Source: Thermostichus sp047461615
GTDB lineage: Bacteria > Cyanobacteriota > Cyanobacteriia > Thermostichales > Thermostichaceae
Direction: 5' to 3'
Assembly: GCF_047461615.1 (NCBI RefSeq)
Contig: NZ_JANSHI010000008.1
Location: 60,033-124,032, forward strand
Length of the DNA stretch: 64,000 nucleotides
In this document: piece after piece, positions 24,620-32,356 of the stretch
Layout: each line of letters opens with the position of its first letter
Numbering within the stretch: position 1 is the first letter of the stretch
Made by a program: the position numbers and the translations under genes
Notes under the pieces: generated by a model
Database searches by the model: none
Seen by the model: only the letters and a program-made list of their open reading frames with translations
What the model was told of the DNA's origin: nothing

Positions 24620-25474
24620 ATGCCCGGTAGCCTCCTTCCCAGTTGGGTCAAGCGCTCTATCGGCAAGGCCAGCGATATCTCGGCAGTTCAGCGGGTGATC
24701 AAGCAGCGGGGACTGCACACCATCTGCGAGGAGGGACGCTGCCCCAATCGGGCCGAGTGCTACAGCCAAAGGACTGCCACCTTTCTGCTGATGGGCGGGA
24801 TCTGCACCCGCGCCTGTTCTTTCTGTCAAGTGGCCAGCGGACGGCCTGCTCCCCTCGACCCGGAAGAGCCGGAAAAGGTGGCCGAAGCGGTGGAGCTGCT
24901 GGGGCTGCGCTATGTAGTGCTTACCTCGGTGGCCCGCGATGACCTGCCCGACCAGGGATCTGGTCGCTTCGTGGAGGTGATGGAGGCTATCCGGCGGCGC
25001 TGTCCTGGGATCCAGATCGAGGTGCTTACCCCTGACTTTCGGGGGGATCGCGACTGCATTGCCCGGGTGGTGGCGGCCAGGCCGGCCTGCTACAACCACA
25101 ACATTGAGACGGTGCGGCGGCTGTCGCAGGCAGTGCGGCGCAGTTCTGGCTACGACCTATCCCTGCGGGTTTTGCAAACTGTGAAGGAGCTGGATCCCAA
25201 CCTGCCCACCAAGTCCGGCCTCATGCTAGGGCACGGGGAGACCCGCGAAGAAGTGTTGGAGACATTTCGGGATCTGTTGGCAGTGGGGTGCGAGCGGCTC
25301 ACCCTGGGGCAGTACCTACAGCCTTCCTTGGCCCACCGCCCAGTGCAGCGCTACTGGACGCCAGAGGAGTTTGCTGAGCTGGGCGAGATTGCCCGCCAGA
25401 TGGGGTTTCGCCAGGTGCGCTCTGGGCCCTTGGTGCGCAGCTCCTACCACGCTGCCGAGATGGGGCAGGACTAG
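24620..25474 (+). CDS. lipA: Lipoyl synthase
   Basis: LipA is a radical-SAM enzyme that inserts two sulfurs into octanoyl groups on lipoyl domains of pyruvate dehydrogenase and the glycine cleavage system. The 284-residue protein has both iron-sulfur sites: the auxiliary cluster at Cys-36, Cys-41 and Cys-47, and the radical-SAM cluster at Cys-62, Cys-66 and Cys-69 (ICTRACSFC), plus the C-terminal RSSYHA that supplies the Ser ligand. Cyanobacteria often have two LipA copies; this one stands without lipB. It converges with the GTPase gene five bases beyond its stop. Confidence 0.95.
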   Translation: MPGSLLPSWVKRSIGKASDISAVQRVIKQRGLHTICEEGRCPNRAECYSQRTATFLLMGGICTRACSFCQVASGRPAPLDPEEPEKVAEAVELLGLRYVVLTSVARDDLPDQGSGRFVEVMEAIRRRCPGIQIEVLTPDFRGDRDCIARVVAARPACYNHNIETVRRLSQAVRRSSGYDLSLRVLQTVKELDPNLPTKSGLMLGHGETREEVLETFRDLLAVGCERLTLGQYLQPSLAHRPVQRYWTPEEFAELGEIARQMGFRQVRSGPLVRSSYHAAEMGQD

Positions 25475-25479
25475 GCCCC

Positions 25480-26682
25480 CTAGACCTTGGCAGCTAGCTC
25501 CTTGCTGCCCACGAGATCCCGCAGGACGGCCCCCAGGCCAAACCCTTCGCTGACCCAGCGGCTCAGCAGGGGCGGCGTCAGGGATCCCAGACGGTATAGG
25601 CTTGCCCCTGCCACCACTCCCGCCAGGAGACCGTTGCCCCAACTGCCTCCCAGCCAGGTGCCCAGCCCTTCGGCCAACAGCAGCAGCATTCCATTAAGCA
25701 GCAGCGGTCGCCCCAAGTCCTCTAGAGCCCTGCGGAGGGATCCCCAGGGCAGGCGCAGCCGCATCCCCAAGCCCAACAGCCACAGACTATCCAGGAGGGG
25801 CGCAAGCAGCAGATCCAAGCCCAGGGGCGCTAAGCCCACGGCAACCCCCTTGCCAAGGGCGCAGGCTGTACCCCACTGCTCCAGATGGCGAGCGTGATAC
25901 TGCCACTGCTTCTGCCAAAGCTGAGCCTGGAGGCGCTCCAGCCGCTTCAGCCCATTGAGGGCCAGGAGGGACTCCGCCTCCGTCTGCAAAATCTCCACAA
26001 TTTGGCCTTGCAGAGCTTCGATCTGGGGGGCAGGTCGCTCCCAGTCCAGGGTGACGCGGCCATCTGGCCAGTGGGTGCGGACTTTCTGGGGTTTTGGGCA
26101 AGCGGACACTGTCAGGATCTCCTGCGGCGACACCCAGCCCAGGTGGCGGCTAATTTGTTCGCGAATTGCCTGCAGCTCCGCCTCCGAGTAGAGATCGCAC
26201 TTATTCAACACCAGCAGGAGGGGCTTGTGCAGGGTGCGCAACTCCAGTAGCGCCTGGTACTCCAGCTGGGTCAAGTCGCCGGCGATTACAAACAGGATCA
26301 AGTCCGCCGCCCGGGCCACCTCCCAGGCCAACTGTTCGCGCGCTTCTCCGTTGACCTCGTTTAAGCCAGGCGTATCGATGAGCCGCACTTGCCAAGGGAT
26401 CCCTGGCCCCGGTCGCCACAGCAGCGATTGCGGCTTTTGAGTCACGCCATTTAGGGGCCCCACTTCCAGCCGAGCCTCGCCAACTAGGGCATTCACGACT
26501 GCTGACTTGCCGCGGTTGACCAGCCCAAACACGGCAATGGAAAATAACCGCGCCCTCAGTCGCCTGCGCAGAGCAGACAGAGCCTTCAGCTCCGGCTGCA
26601 GGTCGGGACGCTTGGCCAGCGGTTGCCAGTGATCCCAGCAGCGCTGAAAAACCGTTTCGGCTTGGGCTAGGGGAGTGGTCAT
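25480..26682 (-). CDS. Membrane-associated Era-like GTPase
   Basis: A 400-residue protein. The G domain has P-loop GLVNRGKS (53-60), G3 DTPG and G4 NKCD. After a helical stretch (about 260-290) come three to four hydrophobic segments that are probably membrane-spanning or membrane-attached, as in cyanobacterial and chloroplast DUF697-type GTPases. The function of this group is not established; membrane remodelling or ribosome-related roles are guesses. The ATG at 26682 (MTTPLAQAE) is chosen; the frame extends 126 bases further but with no family features. Confidence 0.82.
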   Translation of the reverse strand: MTTPLAQAETVFQRCWDHWQPLAKRPDLQPELKALSALRRRLRARLFSIAVFGLVNRGKSAVVNALVGEARLEVGPLNGVTQKPQSLLWRPGPGIPWQVRLIDTPGLNEVNGEAREQLAWEVARAADLILFVIAGDLTQLEYQALLELRTLHKPLLLVLNKCDLYSEAELQAIREQISRHLGWVSPQEILTVSACPKPQKVRTHWPDGRVTLDWERPAPQIEALQGQIVEILQTEAESLLALNGLKRLERLQAQLWQKQWQYHARHLEQWGTACALGKGVAVGLAPLGLDLLLAPLLDSLWLLGLGMRLRLPWGSLRRALEDLGRPLLLNGMLLLLAEGLGTWLGGSWGNGLLAGVVAGASLYRLGSLTPPLLSRWVSEGFGLGAVLRDLVGSKELAAKV

Positions 26683-26829
26683 CGACAGAAAATCACTCCA
26701 AAGGGAATTGGCCACTGCGGCCCACCTTCCCCCCAGCGAAGGGAAGTTAGGTGGGATCGGCCACTTGGAGAATGGGGCATGATTATTTGTAGCGTCAACA
26801 CTCCCCAAGTGGCTCGAGGAGCTTTCTGT

Positions 26830-26979
26830 ATGCTCTACCGCTTTCCCAAGTCCCTACGCTGGCTGCGGCTGGGGGGATCCCATCGCTCCAAGCAAGAACG
26901 CCAGATCGTGCGCAGCCTACTAGCCTTTGCTGGGGCCCTGCTGGCCGTGGACATTCTGCTTTTAGGTGCTCTCCACTAG
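26830..26979 (+). CDS. Small single-helix membrane protein, hypothetical
   Basis: A 49-residue ORF: a basic N-terminal half (RFPKSLRWLRLGGSHRSKQ) followed by a hydrophobic helix (SLLAFAGALLAVDILLLGAL) reaching the C-terminus. The ATG at 26830 has a strong ribosome site, GAGGAG, eight bases upstream; an earlier in-frame ATG at 26779 lacks one. No family is recognised. It is divergent from the GTPase gene. The tail-anchor layout and the ribosome site support a real gene, but conservation is untested. Confidence 0.45.
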   Translation: MLYRFPKSLRWLRLGGSHRSKQERQIVRSLLAFAGALLAVDILLLGALH

Positions 26980-27072
26980 GGCATTTCCCTGTTTCTTGGA
27001 AAGAAGCGCTATCATGGAAGTCCACGGGTTAAACTCCCCCGAGAGCTTTGTAACTCCTACGAGGCAGGTCGG

Positions 27073-27204
27073 ATGGATTGGGTAGAAAAGGTTCTCGAAA
27101 AGATCCGCGAGTGGGTGGAACGTGTCATTGACGCTTTGCTGGGAAGTCCTCAGCCCCAACCTGCACCCATTCCGGTAGAAAATGGATCCCCTCGTCGTCG
27201 TTAA
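27073..27204 (+). CDS. Small amphipathic-helix protein upstream of aroQ
   Basis: A 43-residue ORF too short for most gene finders. Residues 1-24 (DWVEKVLEKIREWVERVIDALLG) would form an amphipathic helix with Trp and Val/Leu on one face and charges on the other. A Pro-rich segment and a basic end (PRRR) follow. GAGGCAGGT lies just upstream of the ATG. It overlaps the aroQ start by 23 bases, suggesting coupled translation. Amphipathic-helix-plus-Pro proteins often lie on membranes, but no function can be given. Confidence 0.55.
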   Translation: MDWVEKVLEKIREWVERVIDALLGSPQPQPAPIPVENGSPRRR

Positions 27205-27679
27205 TCCGACCGCCCTAGCCACCAGCGGCGAGCTTTTGAGCATCTTGGTGTTGCACGGCCCCAACCTTAACCTACTGGGGGAGCGGGAGGTCAGCATCTA
27301 CGGCTCAGTTTCCCTGGAGCAGGTGGATCAGGCTCTGCATCGGCAAGCAGAGCTGCTGGGGGTAAAGCTGGAGATCCTCCAGTCCAACCATGAGGGAGTG
27401 CTCATCGACGCCATTCACCGCGCTCGCCAGCAGCATGCCGGCATTTTGATCAACCCAGGCGCCTATACCCACACCAGCATTGCTCTGCGCGACGCCATTG
27501 CCGCTGTGGGATTGCCTACTGTAGAAGTTCACCTAAGCAACATCTACCGCCGCGAGCCTTTCCGCCAGCACTCCTACATCGCGGCTGTAGCCCTTGGGCA
27601 AATCAGCGGATTTGGGGCCCATAGCTACTTGCTAGGACTACAGGCGCTCGTGCAACACCTGCGGATGCCAGCAGCCTAG
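27182..27679 (+). CDS. aroQ: 3-Dehydroquinate dehydratase, type II
   Basis: AroQ dehydrates 3-dehydroquinate in the shikimate pathway to aromatic amino acids and quinones. The 165-residue protein has the family motif LHGPNLNLLGERE, the catalytic Tyr in SIYG, the SNHEG segment, NPGAYTHTS, and the catalytic His in EVHLSNIYRRE. The chosen ATG gives about 20 residues before the core, a little more than usual, so a later TTG (27235) cannot be excluded. It overlaps the small ORF before it. Confidence 0.93.
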   Translation: MDPLVVVNPTALATSGELLSILVLHGPNLNLLGEREVSIYGSVSLEQVDQALHRQAELLGVKLEILQSNHEGVLIDAIHRARQQHAGILINPGAYTHTSIALRDAIAAVGLPTVEVHLSNIYRREPFRQHSYIAAVALGQISGFGAHSYLLGLQALVQHLRMPAA

Positions 27680-27755
27680 CTAACTTGGTTGGAGAAGCAG
27701 GTGAGCCTTCTTTTGGCTATCCTACGCGATAGCCAGGCTCAACTCATTGACCCCC

Positions 27756-29120
27756 ATGCTGACGTTACAAGCTGTGGCCGAGCTGCTGCAAACCCCTCTG
27801 CAAGGGGATCCCCAGCTGTTGAGCTGGCCGGTTCAGACCCTCTGCACCGACAGCCGCCGCTTGCAGCCGGGATCGATCTTTGTTGCCCTCAAGGGAGAGC
27901 GCTTTGACGGGCACGATTTCATTCCCCACGCCATGAGCAAAGGGGCCATTGCTGTCATCAGCCAGCAGCCGGTGGCTGCACCTCACTTTCGGGTTCCAGA
28001 TACCCTAGCTGCCTACCAGCGCCTAGCCAGAGCCTGGCGGGAGCAGTTTGCCATTCCCGTGGTGGCCATCACCGGCTCAGTGGGCAAGACCACGACCAAG
28101 GAAATGCTGGCGGCTGCCCTCTCCCGCTACGGCAGCGTTCTCAAAAGCGAAGCCAACCACAACAACGACATTGGCGTGGCCCAGACACTGCTGCAGATGC
28201 GACCTGAGCACCAGTTTGCCGTGCTGGAAATGGCCATGCGCGGCCCCGGCGAAATTCGCCGCCTGGCCCAGACGGCTCAGCCTACCCACGCCTTGATTAC
28301 CCATATCGGCACTGCCCACATCGGCAGACTGGGATCCCGCGAGGCCATTGCCGCCGCCAAGTGCGAGCTGCTGCAAGAGCTAGGCCAAGGGGGAGTGGCT
28401 CTGCTCAACGGTGAGGATCCCTTGCTGCTGGCCACTGCCGCCAGGGTGTGGTCGGGGCCAACCCTCACCTACGGCCTTGACCAGGGTGAGCTGCGAGGGC
28501 AGTGGGATCCGCAGGCGCAGACGGTTACCGTGGAGGGCTTGACCTTGCCGGTGCCCCTGCCAGGCAGGCACCATGCCCTCAACTGGATGGGGGTGCTGGC
28601 CGCTGTGCGCAGCTTGGGGTTGGATTGGGAACGCTTGCGAGAGCCTATCCTCTTGCCCACGCCCCTGGAGGGGCGTAACCGCCACCTCAAGCTGGCAGGA
28701 GATGTGGAAATTTGGGATGAGACCTACAATGCCTCGCCAGAGGCCATGATCGCGGCTCTCCAGCTTCTGGCCCAAACCCCCGGAAAACGGCGCTGGGCCA
28801 TTCTCGGCCCCATGCGGGAGCTGGGGGAGCATGCCCCTTACCTTTACGCAGAGGTGGGGCGCGCTGCTGCCCCTTTGGGGTTGGAGCGGCTTTTGCTTTT
28901 GGATCCCGAGGGGGAAATGCAGCCGCTCATTGAGCAGAGGCCAGCGGCTCAGGTAGAGCGCTGTAGGGACGAATCAACCCTATTGGAAATCTTGCTGCAC
29001 CAGGTGCAGGCGGGGGATCGGCTGCTATTTAAAGCAGCGCGAGCCATTCAGTTAGAGCGGGTGCTGCAGCGCTTTTTGCAGGCCTGGCAGGCCTACGCTA
29101 AGCTAGGAAATAGCCGCTAG
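27756..29120 (+). CDS. murF: UDP-MurNAc-tripeptide-D-alanyl-D-alanine ligase
   Basis: MurF attaches D-Ala-D-Ala to the MurNAc tripeptide, the last cytoplasmic step of peptidoglycan precursor synthesis. The 454-residue protein has the ATP loop TGSVGKTTTKEM, the Mur-ligase EMAMRGPGEI segment, the RNRH start of the linker to the third domain and DETYNASPEAM. The ATG at 27756 is preferred over TTG at 27747. It is plus-strand, 76 bases after aroQ, and is not linked to murE at 16-17 kb. Confidence 0.95.
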   Translation: MLTLQAVAELLQTPLQGDPQLLSWPVQTLCTDSRRLQPGSIFVALKGERFDGHDFIPHAMSKGAIAVISQQPVAAPHFRVPDTLAAYQRLARAWREQFAIPVVAITGSVGKTTTKEMLAAALSRYGSVLKSEANHNNDIGVAQTLLQMRPEHQFAVLEMAMRGPGEIRRLAQTAQPTHALITHIGTAHIGRLGSREAIAAAKCELLQELGQGGVALLNGEDPLLLATAARVWSGPTLTYGLDQGELRGQWDPQAQTVTVEGLTLPVPLPGRHHALNWMGVLAAVRSLGLDWERLREPILLPTPLEGRNRHLKLAGDVEIWDETYNASPEAMIAALQLLAQTPGKRRWAILGPMRELGEHAPYLYAEVGRAAAPLGLERLLLLDPEGEMQPLIEQRPAAQVERCRDESTLLEILLHQVQAGDRLLFKAARAIQLERVLQRFLQAWQAYAKLGNSR

Positions 29121-29180
29121 CCAGACTCACCCCCCCGCTTGAGGGGAGCAGTTTCGATTTTTTCCCTTTGCCTGGACAGT

Positions 29181-29408
29181 ATGTACTACCACAACCCTTC
29201 TCTGCGGGAGGAGCCGCGGGATCAACCTCCGGTGCTCCTGCCCTCCAGAGGCGGCCTCTCTATCTTGGACTGGCTACGCCAGGAAGGTCGCTTGCTGGAA
29301 CAGCCAATTGAAGTTCCTGAGATTACCCTAGACGACGATCTCGAGGAGATTGACGACTTGATCGGCGACGACTTCGTCGAGGACTTCGAGATGGAGGAAG
29401 AGGAGTAG
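29181..29408 (+). CDS. DUF3134 family acidic protein
   Basis: A 75-residue protein, MYYHNPSLREEPR at the start, then SILDWLRQEGRLLEQ and a very acidic end rich in Asp and Glu. This matches the cyanobacterial DUF3134 family as I recall it; function unknown. The ATG at 29181 is chosen because the family begins there; the longer frame from 29139 adds unrelated residues. It follows murF by 60 bases. Confidence 0.75.
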   Translation: MYYHNPSLREEPRDQPPVLLPSRGGLSILDWLRQEGRLLEQPIEVPEITLDDDLEEIDDLIGDDFVEDFEMEEEE

Positions 29409-29487
29409 GTCAGAGTCAGCTGGCGCTGCAAGGCTCTGGGCGGGGAGGATCAGGATAGAGCTAGGGGCGCTAAAGTAGAGTAAAGAA

Positions 29488-29560
29488 GGGGCGTTGGCCG
29501 AGCGGTTTAGGCAGCAAACTCATAATTTGCCTTACACAGGTTCGACTCCTGTACGCCCCA
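29488..29560 (+). tRNA. tRNA with CAT anticodon (Met elongator or lysidine Ile2)
   Basis: A complete 73-nt cloverleaf: acceptor GGGGCGT pairs with ACGCCCC, the D stem is GCC/GGC, the anticodon stem GCAAA/TTTGC encloses loop CTCATAA, a five-base variable loop follows, and the T arm is ACAGG-TTCGACT-CCTGT. The discriminator is A and CCA is not encoded. A regular 1:72 G-C pair excludes initiator type. The CAT anticodon could be Met or, after lysidine modification by TilS, Ile for AUA codons. The D-arm resembles my recollection of plastid trnI-CAU more than elongator trnM. The gene overlaps dacB on the other strand. Confidence 0.92.
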
Positions 29561-30826
29561 CTGGCAAAGCGATCCCCCTGGCTGAAACTGACTCGCTGCG
29601 GCGTAGAAGCTCAAGCCTAGTGGGATCTTCACCTCCCTCCAACGCTCAGGCAAGGTGGCGGGGGCTCCGTATTGGGACTGGAGCTGGCTGAGAAATTGTT
29701 CCTGCCAGGCACGCAAGTCAGCCAAAGGGGCGCCGCTGTTCATCAGGGCAAACCAAATGTCCCCCCTTTCGGTTGGCAAGACTCCCGCCAAGGTGCTGAT
29801 GCCGCTGAGGGTGCCGGATTTGGCAATCATCCCCTCCGGCAACAGCCGCCGCTCCAACACTCCCCCATCTTGGCCGACGACAGCAAAAGCATCGGCTAGA
29901 GAAAGCCCTTGCTTTTCCAGAAGCAGTTGGATTGCCTGAAACAAAGCCACACTGGCCCGTGGAGAAATGCGGTTTTCCACTCCCAACCCCGAGCCGTTAA
30001 CTAGCTGTAGCTCGGTAGGCGGGATCCCTGCGGCCTCACGGGCCAGTTGAGCCACCTGGTCTGCTCCCCCCACCGCCGTGGCCAACATCTCGGCCATGGA
30101 GTTGTTGCTGTAGAGATTCATCAGCTTGAGCAAGTGAATAAGGGGGGGCGACTCATGTCTGAGCAAAACTTGGGCGTTAGCTGGGATTTGCTGGGCAATC
30201 CGCACCGAGCCCAAGATCTCCACCTGGGGCTTGGGTGTGCCGGGAGGCAAGGTTTGAAACTGGATCTGGGCTTCTGGCGGCCAGCGCCGCGCATCCAGCC
30301 CCCGCTGCAGCAGAGCTCCCGAGCGAGCTACATCCAGGGAAAAGTTCATGTAAAAGCGGCCTACCACCACCAGATCCCCGCGCACTTGGCGGATCCCCCG
30401 GGCGTTGAGGGCGTTGCCCACCAAGAAGGCCTCTTCCCACACGAAAAAAGGATCCTCTCCTCCCAAAACCCAGAGATCCCCCTGCAAAACTCCCTTAGCG
30501 GTTAGGGGGCCAGTGGCCAACCAGGTGGTAACAAAGCGGTGCTGCGGGCCAAGCTGCTGCAAAGCAGCCAGGGTAGTGGCCACCTTAGTCAGCGAGGCGG
30601 CCGGCAGAGGGGTGGATCCCTGGTGCTGCCCCAAAACTTGGTCGCCTCTTTGCAGCCAAACCCCCTGCCCCCTAGGCGAAAACCCCCGCCTAGCTAACTG
30701 CGCTAGATGGATTTGCACCTGAGGTTGCAGGGATCCCGGCGAAGAGGGCAGCGCCCCTAGCCAGAGCCCTGCTGCTGAGAGCAGCCCAACCCCTGCTCTT
30801 ACTCCGCGTCTCCACCGGCTCATCAA
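29507..30826 (-). CDS. dacB: D-Ala-D-Ala carboxypeptidase/endopeptidase (PBP4, S13 family)
   Basis: A 439-residue exported peptidoglycan enzyme with a hydrophobic N-terminal signal (residues 11-27). The penicillin-binding motifs are S78-L-T-K81, YSNNSMAEML (SxN) and AKSGTLSGI (KSG). It would trim or cleave peptide cross-links in the periplasm. The oddity is the C-terminus: the last 17 codons are the antisense of the tRNA gene at 29488-29560 (the end reads VQESNLCKANYEFAA). The native stop has probably been lost and the frame runs on into the tRNA. The catalytic core is intact. Confidence 0.92.
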   Translation of the reverse strand: MMSRWRRGVRAGVGLLSAAGLWLGALPSSPGSLQPQVQIHLAQLARRGFSPRGQGVWLQRGDQVLGQHQGSTPLPAASLTKVATTLAALQQLGPQHRFVTTWLATGPLTAKGVLQGDLWVLGGEDPFFVWEEAFLVGNALNARGIRQVRGDLVVVGRFYMNFSLDVARSGALLQRGLDARRWPPEAQIQFQTLPPGTPKPQVEILGSVRIAQQIPANAQVLLRHESPPLIHLLKLMNLYSNNSMAEMLATAVGGADQVAQLAREAAGIPPTELQLVNGSGLGVENRISPRASVALFQAIQLLLEKQGLSLADAFAVVGQDGGVLERRLLPEGMIAKSGTLSGISTLAGVLPTERGDIWFALMNSGAPLADLRAWQEQFLSQLQSQYGAPATLPERWREVKIPLGLSFYAAASQFQPGGSLCQWGVQESNLCKANYEFAA

Positions 30827-30854
30827 CCCTCAAAGCGCCGCGAGGATAAATCCT

Positions 30855-31235
30855 TCAGCTGGGTAACTCCCAGCTGCTCTCTTCCCCAGACTCCACGTCG
30901 ATGGTGCCAGGGGGCGTTTGCCGGTAGAAGTATCCATCGGCAACAAACAGGGGCTCGCCACAACTGGGACAAAAGAAGTGGCTGCCTTCAAGAGCTTGCG
31001 CCTCTGACCCACAGACCGGGCAGCGATCTGTCGTAATCCAGCGGCGGGCCCACCAGCGGAAGGCCAGCAGCACCAACAGCGGTAGAGAGAGCAAAAACAA
31101 AAGCAGGGATACCAAGCCAACCATCAGCCAGCCCAGGCCGAGCCCGGTTAGCAAAGCTGCCACGGCCAGGGATCCCAGCCAAAAACCCCAGCCAGTTAGA
31201 GAAATGGAATAGGTTTTGGGCTGCTCAAAGCGCAT
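30855..31235 (-). CDS. Zinc-ribbon membrane protein, hypothetical
   Basis: A 126-residue protein with two closely spaced hydrophobic helices (about 14-36 and 38-60) and a soluble C-terminal part carrying a zinc ribbon: CPVC (about residue 72) and CPSC (about residue 91). The topology suggests a hairpin anchor with a cytoplasmic zinc domain. It lies 28 bases upstream of dacB on the same strand, so the pair may be an operon. I do not recognise the family; a role in envelope assembly would only be guilt by association. Confidence 0.65.
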   Translation of the reverse strand: MRFEQPKTYSISLTGWGFWLGSLAVAALLTGLGLGWLMVGLVSLLLFLLSLPLLVLLAFRWWARRWITTDRCPVCGSEAQALEGSHFFCPSCGEPLFVADGYFYRQTPPGTIDVESGEESSWELPS

Positions 31236-31418
31236 CTTTTTCCGCCTTCCTCAATACTTGCCAACACTGCTAGGACAGGCCTTTTCCTGAGCATGGTAGC
31301 CCAAACTTGCCGCCAGCAAGATGCTGCAAGAGTAGGCTAGCTCATCCTAGGGGGACAAGCTAGACCAGACGCTGCAACTGCTCCAGGAGGGAAAACTGCT
31401 GGCAGGGCTCTTAGGGAA

Positions 31419-31446
31419 GCTATCAGAAGCTATTATCAATTACAGA
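31419..31446 (+). promoter_or_regulatory. Possible fur promoter / Fur-box-like AT-rich site
   Basis: An AT-rich segment (AGCTATTATCAATTACAG, about 31428-31445) sits about 50 bases before fur in otherwise GC-rich DNA. ATTATCAATTA partly resembles the Fur box, and TATTAT could serve as a -10 element. Autoregulation is common for fur genes. The match is imperfect. Confidence 0.3.
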
Positions 31447-31495
31447 ACTTATTGACGGTCACGGCCGCGTTGCCTAGGAGTGGAGGGGCAGGGTC

Positions 31496-31942
31496 ATGGT
31501 CTATACGGAAGAAGCTTTCAAGGCGGAGCTAAACGCGAGGGGCTGGCGAGCCACTCGGCAACGGGAGATTATCCTACAGACCTTTCAAAACCTACCCGAG
31601 GGGACTCACCTGAGTGCCGAGGAGCTGCACAAGAAGTTGCAGGAAGAAGGCCATAAAGTTAGCCTCTCCACTATCTACCGCACTGTCAAGCTAATGACAC
31701 GCATGGGCATTTTGCGGGAGCTGGAGCTGACGGAAGGTCACAAACACTACGAGATCAACCATCCGGCTCCCCGCCACCACCACCATTTGGTTTGCATTAA
31801 AACCAACAAGGTCATTGAGTTTAAAAACAATGCCATCCTCAGCATCAGCCAAAAGGTGGCGGAAAAATACGGCTTTAAGCTGCTCGATTGCCAGCTCACC
31901 ATCATTGGCATTAGCCCCGAGGGACAGCGCTCGATTGTGTAG
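31496..31942 (+). CDS. fur: Fur-family regulator (FurA-like) lacking the CXXC motif
   Basis: A 148-residue metal-dependent repressor. Residues 1-85 form the winged helix (RATRQREIILQTF; SLSTIYRTVKLM), and the dimer domain has the HHHHLVC metal region and EFKNNAIL. It closely resembles my recollection of cyanobacterial FurA, the iron-homeostasis repressor. FurA of Anabaena has CVQC after the His cluster; here the segment is CIKT, so the second Cys is lost, and the later Cys of the tail is also absent. Only two Cys remain. The start is ATG at 31496. It stands alone, with an AT-rich upstream site that may be its own operator. Confidence 0.9.
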   Translation: MVYTEEAFKAELNARGWRATRQREIILQTFQNLPEGTHLSAEELHKKLQEEGHKVSLSTIYRTVKLMTRMGILRELELTEGHKHYEINHPAPRHHHHLVCIKTNKVIEFKNNAILSISQKVAEKYGFKLLDCQLTIIGISPEGQRSIV

Positions 31943-32302
31943 CCAAAAACTTCTAAGGCTGAGCTTTGCTTAGGTTGCTCTCCGACCTAGTGGAGCAGTG
32001 CTGCCGCTGGGAGGGGGATAAGCCACCTGTTGTTACCAACTCAGCCCGTTAGCCTTGGCCGTGGACACCGTCTGCAAGCTCAAACTGGGCACTTCAGTAG
32101 ATCGTGGCGCCAGTGCCGGCGACCCGAGGCCAAACCGCCCTGGCAGCATTGCTCCTACCGGGTGCAGGGGAAGAGCCCATCTGCCACTCCTCTTCAGCGG
32201 CAAGCGCAGCCCACCGCTGGTGATCCTCTAGACCTAGGACAAACGGACACTGGTTGAGATCTTGCGGTACAAGCCGCACGCTGTGTAGCACAGCAAGTAG
32301 GG
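31943..32302. other. Noncoding stretch between fur and the M48 protease gene
   Basis: About 360 bases with no convincing gene. The small frames here lack ribosome sites and family features. The stretch ends in an IS200/IS605-like terminus, so part of it may be decayed transposon DNA, but no transposase remnant could be read with confidence. Confidence 0.4.
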
Positions 32303-32340
32303 GAAGAATCCCCGCCCTTCAGGGCTGAGGAGAACGTCAA
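32303..32340 (+). mobile_element. Fragment resembling the right end of an IS200/IS605 element
   Basis: The sequence GAAGAATCCCCGCCCTTCAG continues with GGCTGAGGAGAACGTCAA. It has the form typical of IS200/IS605 right ends: GAATCCCCG, a small subterminal hairpin (GCCCT-TC-AGGGC) and a G/A-rich tail ending GTCAA. No tnpA or tnpB remains nearby, so this would be a solo end left after decay or imprecise excision. It lies immediately before the M48 gene and could affect its 5' leader. The call is from pattern memory. Confidence 0.4.
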
Positions 32341-32356
32341 CCCCCTACTGCGGGAG

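Noticed and set aside
32030..32257. Possible transposase remnant upstream of the IS-like end
   Set aside because: None of the three plus-strand frames shows TnpA or TnpB motifs, so no pseudogene is claimed.
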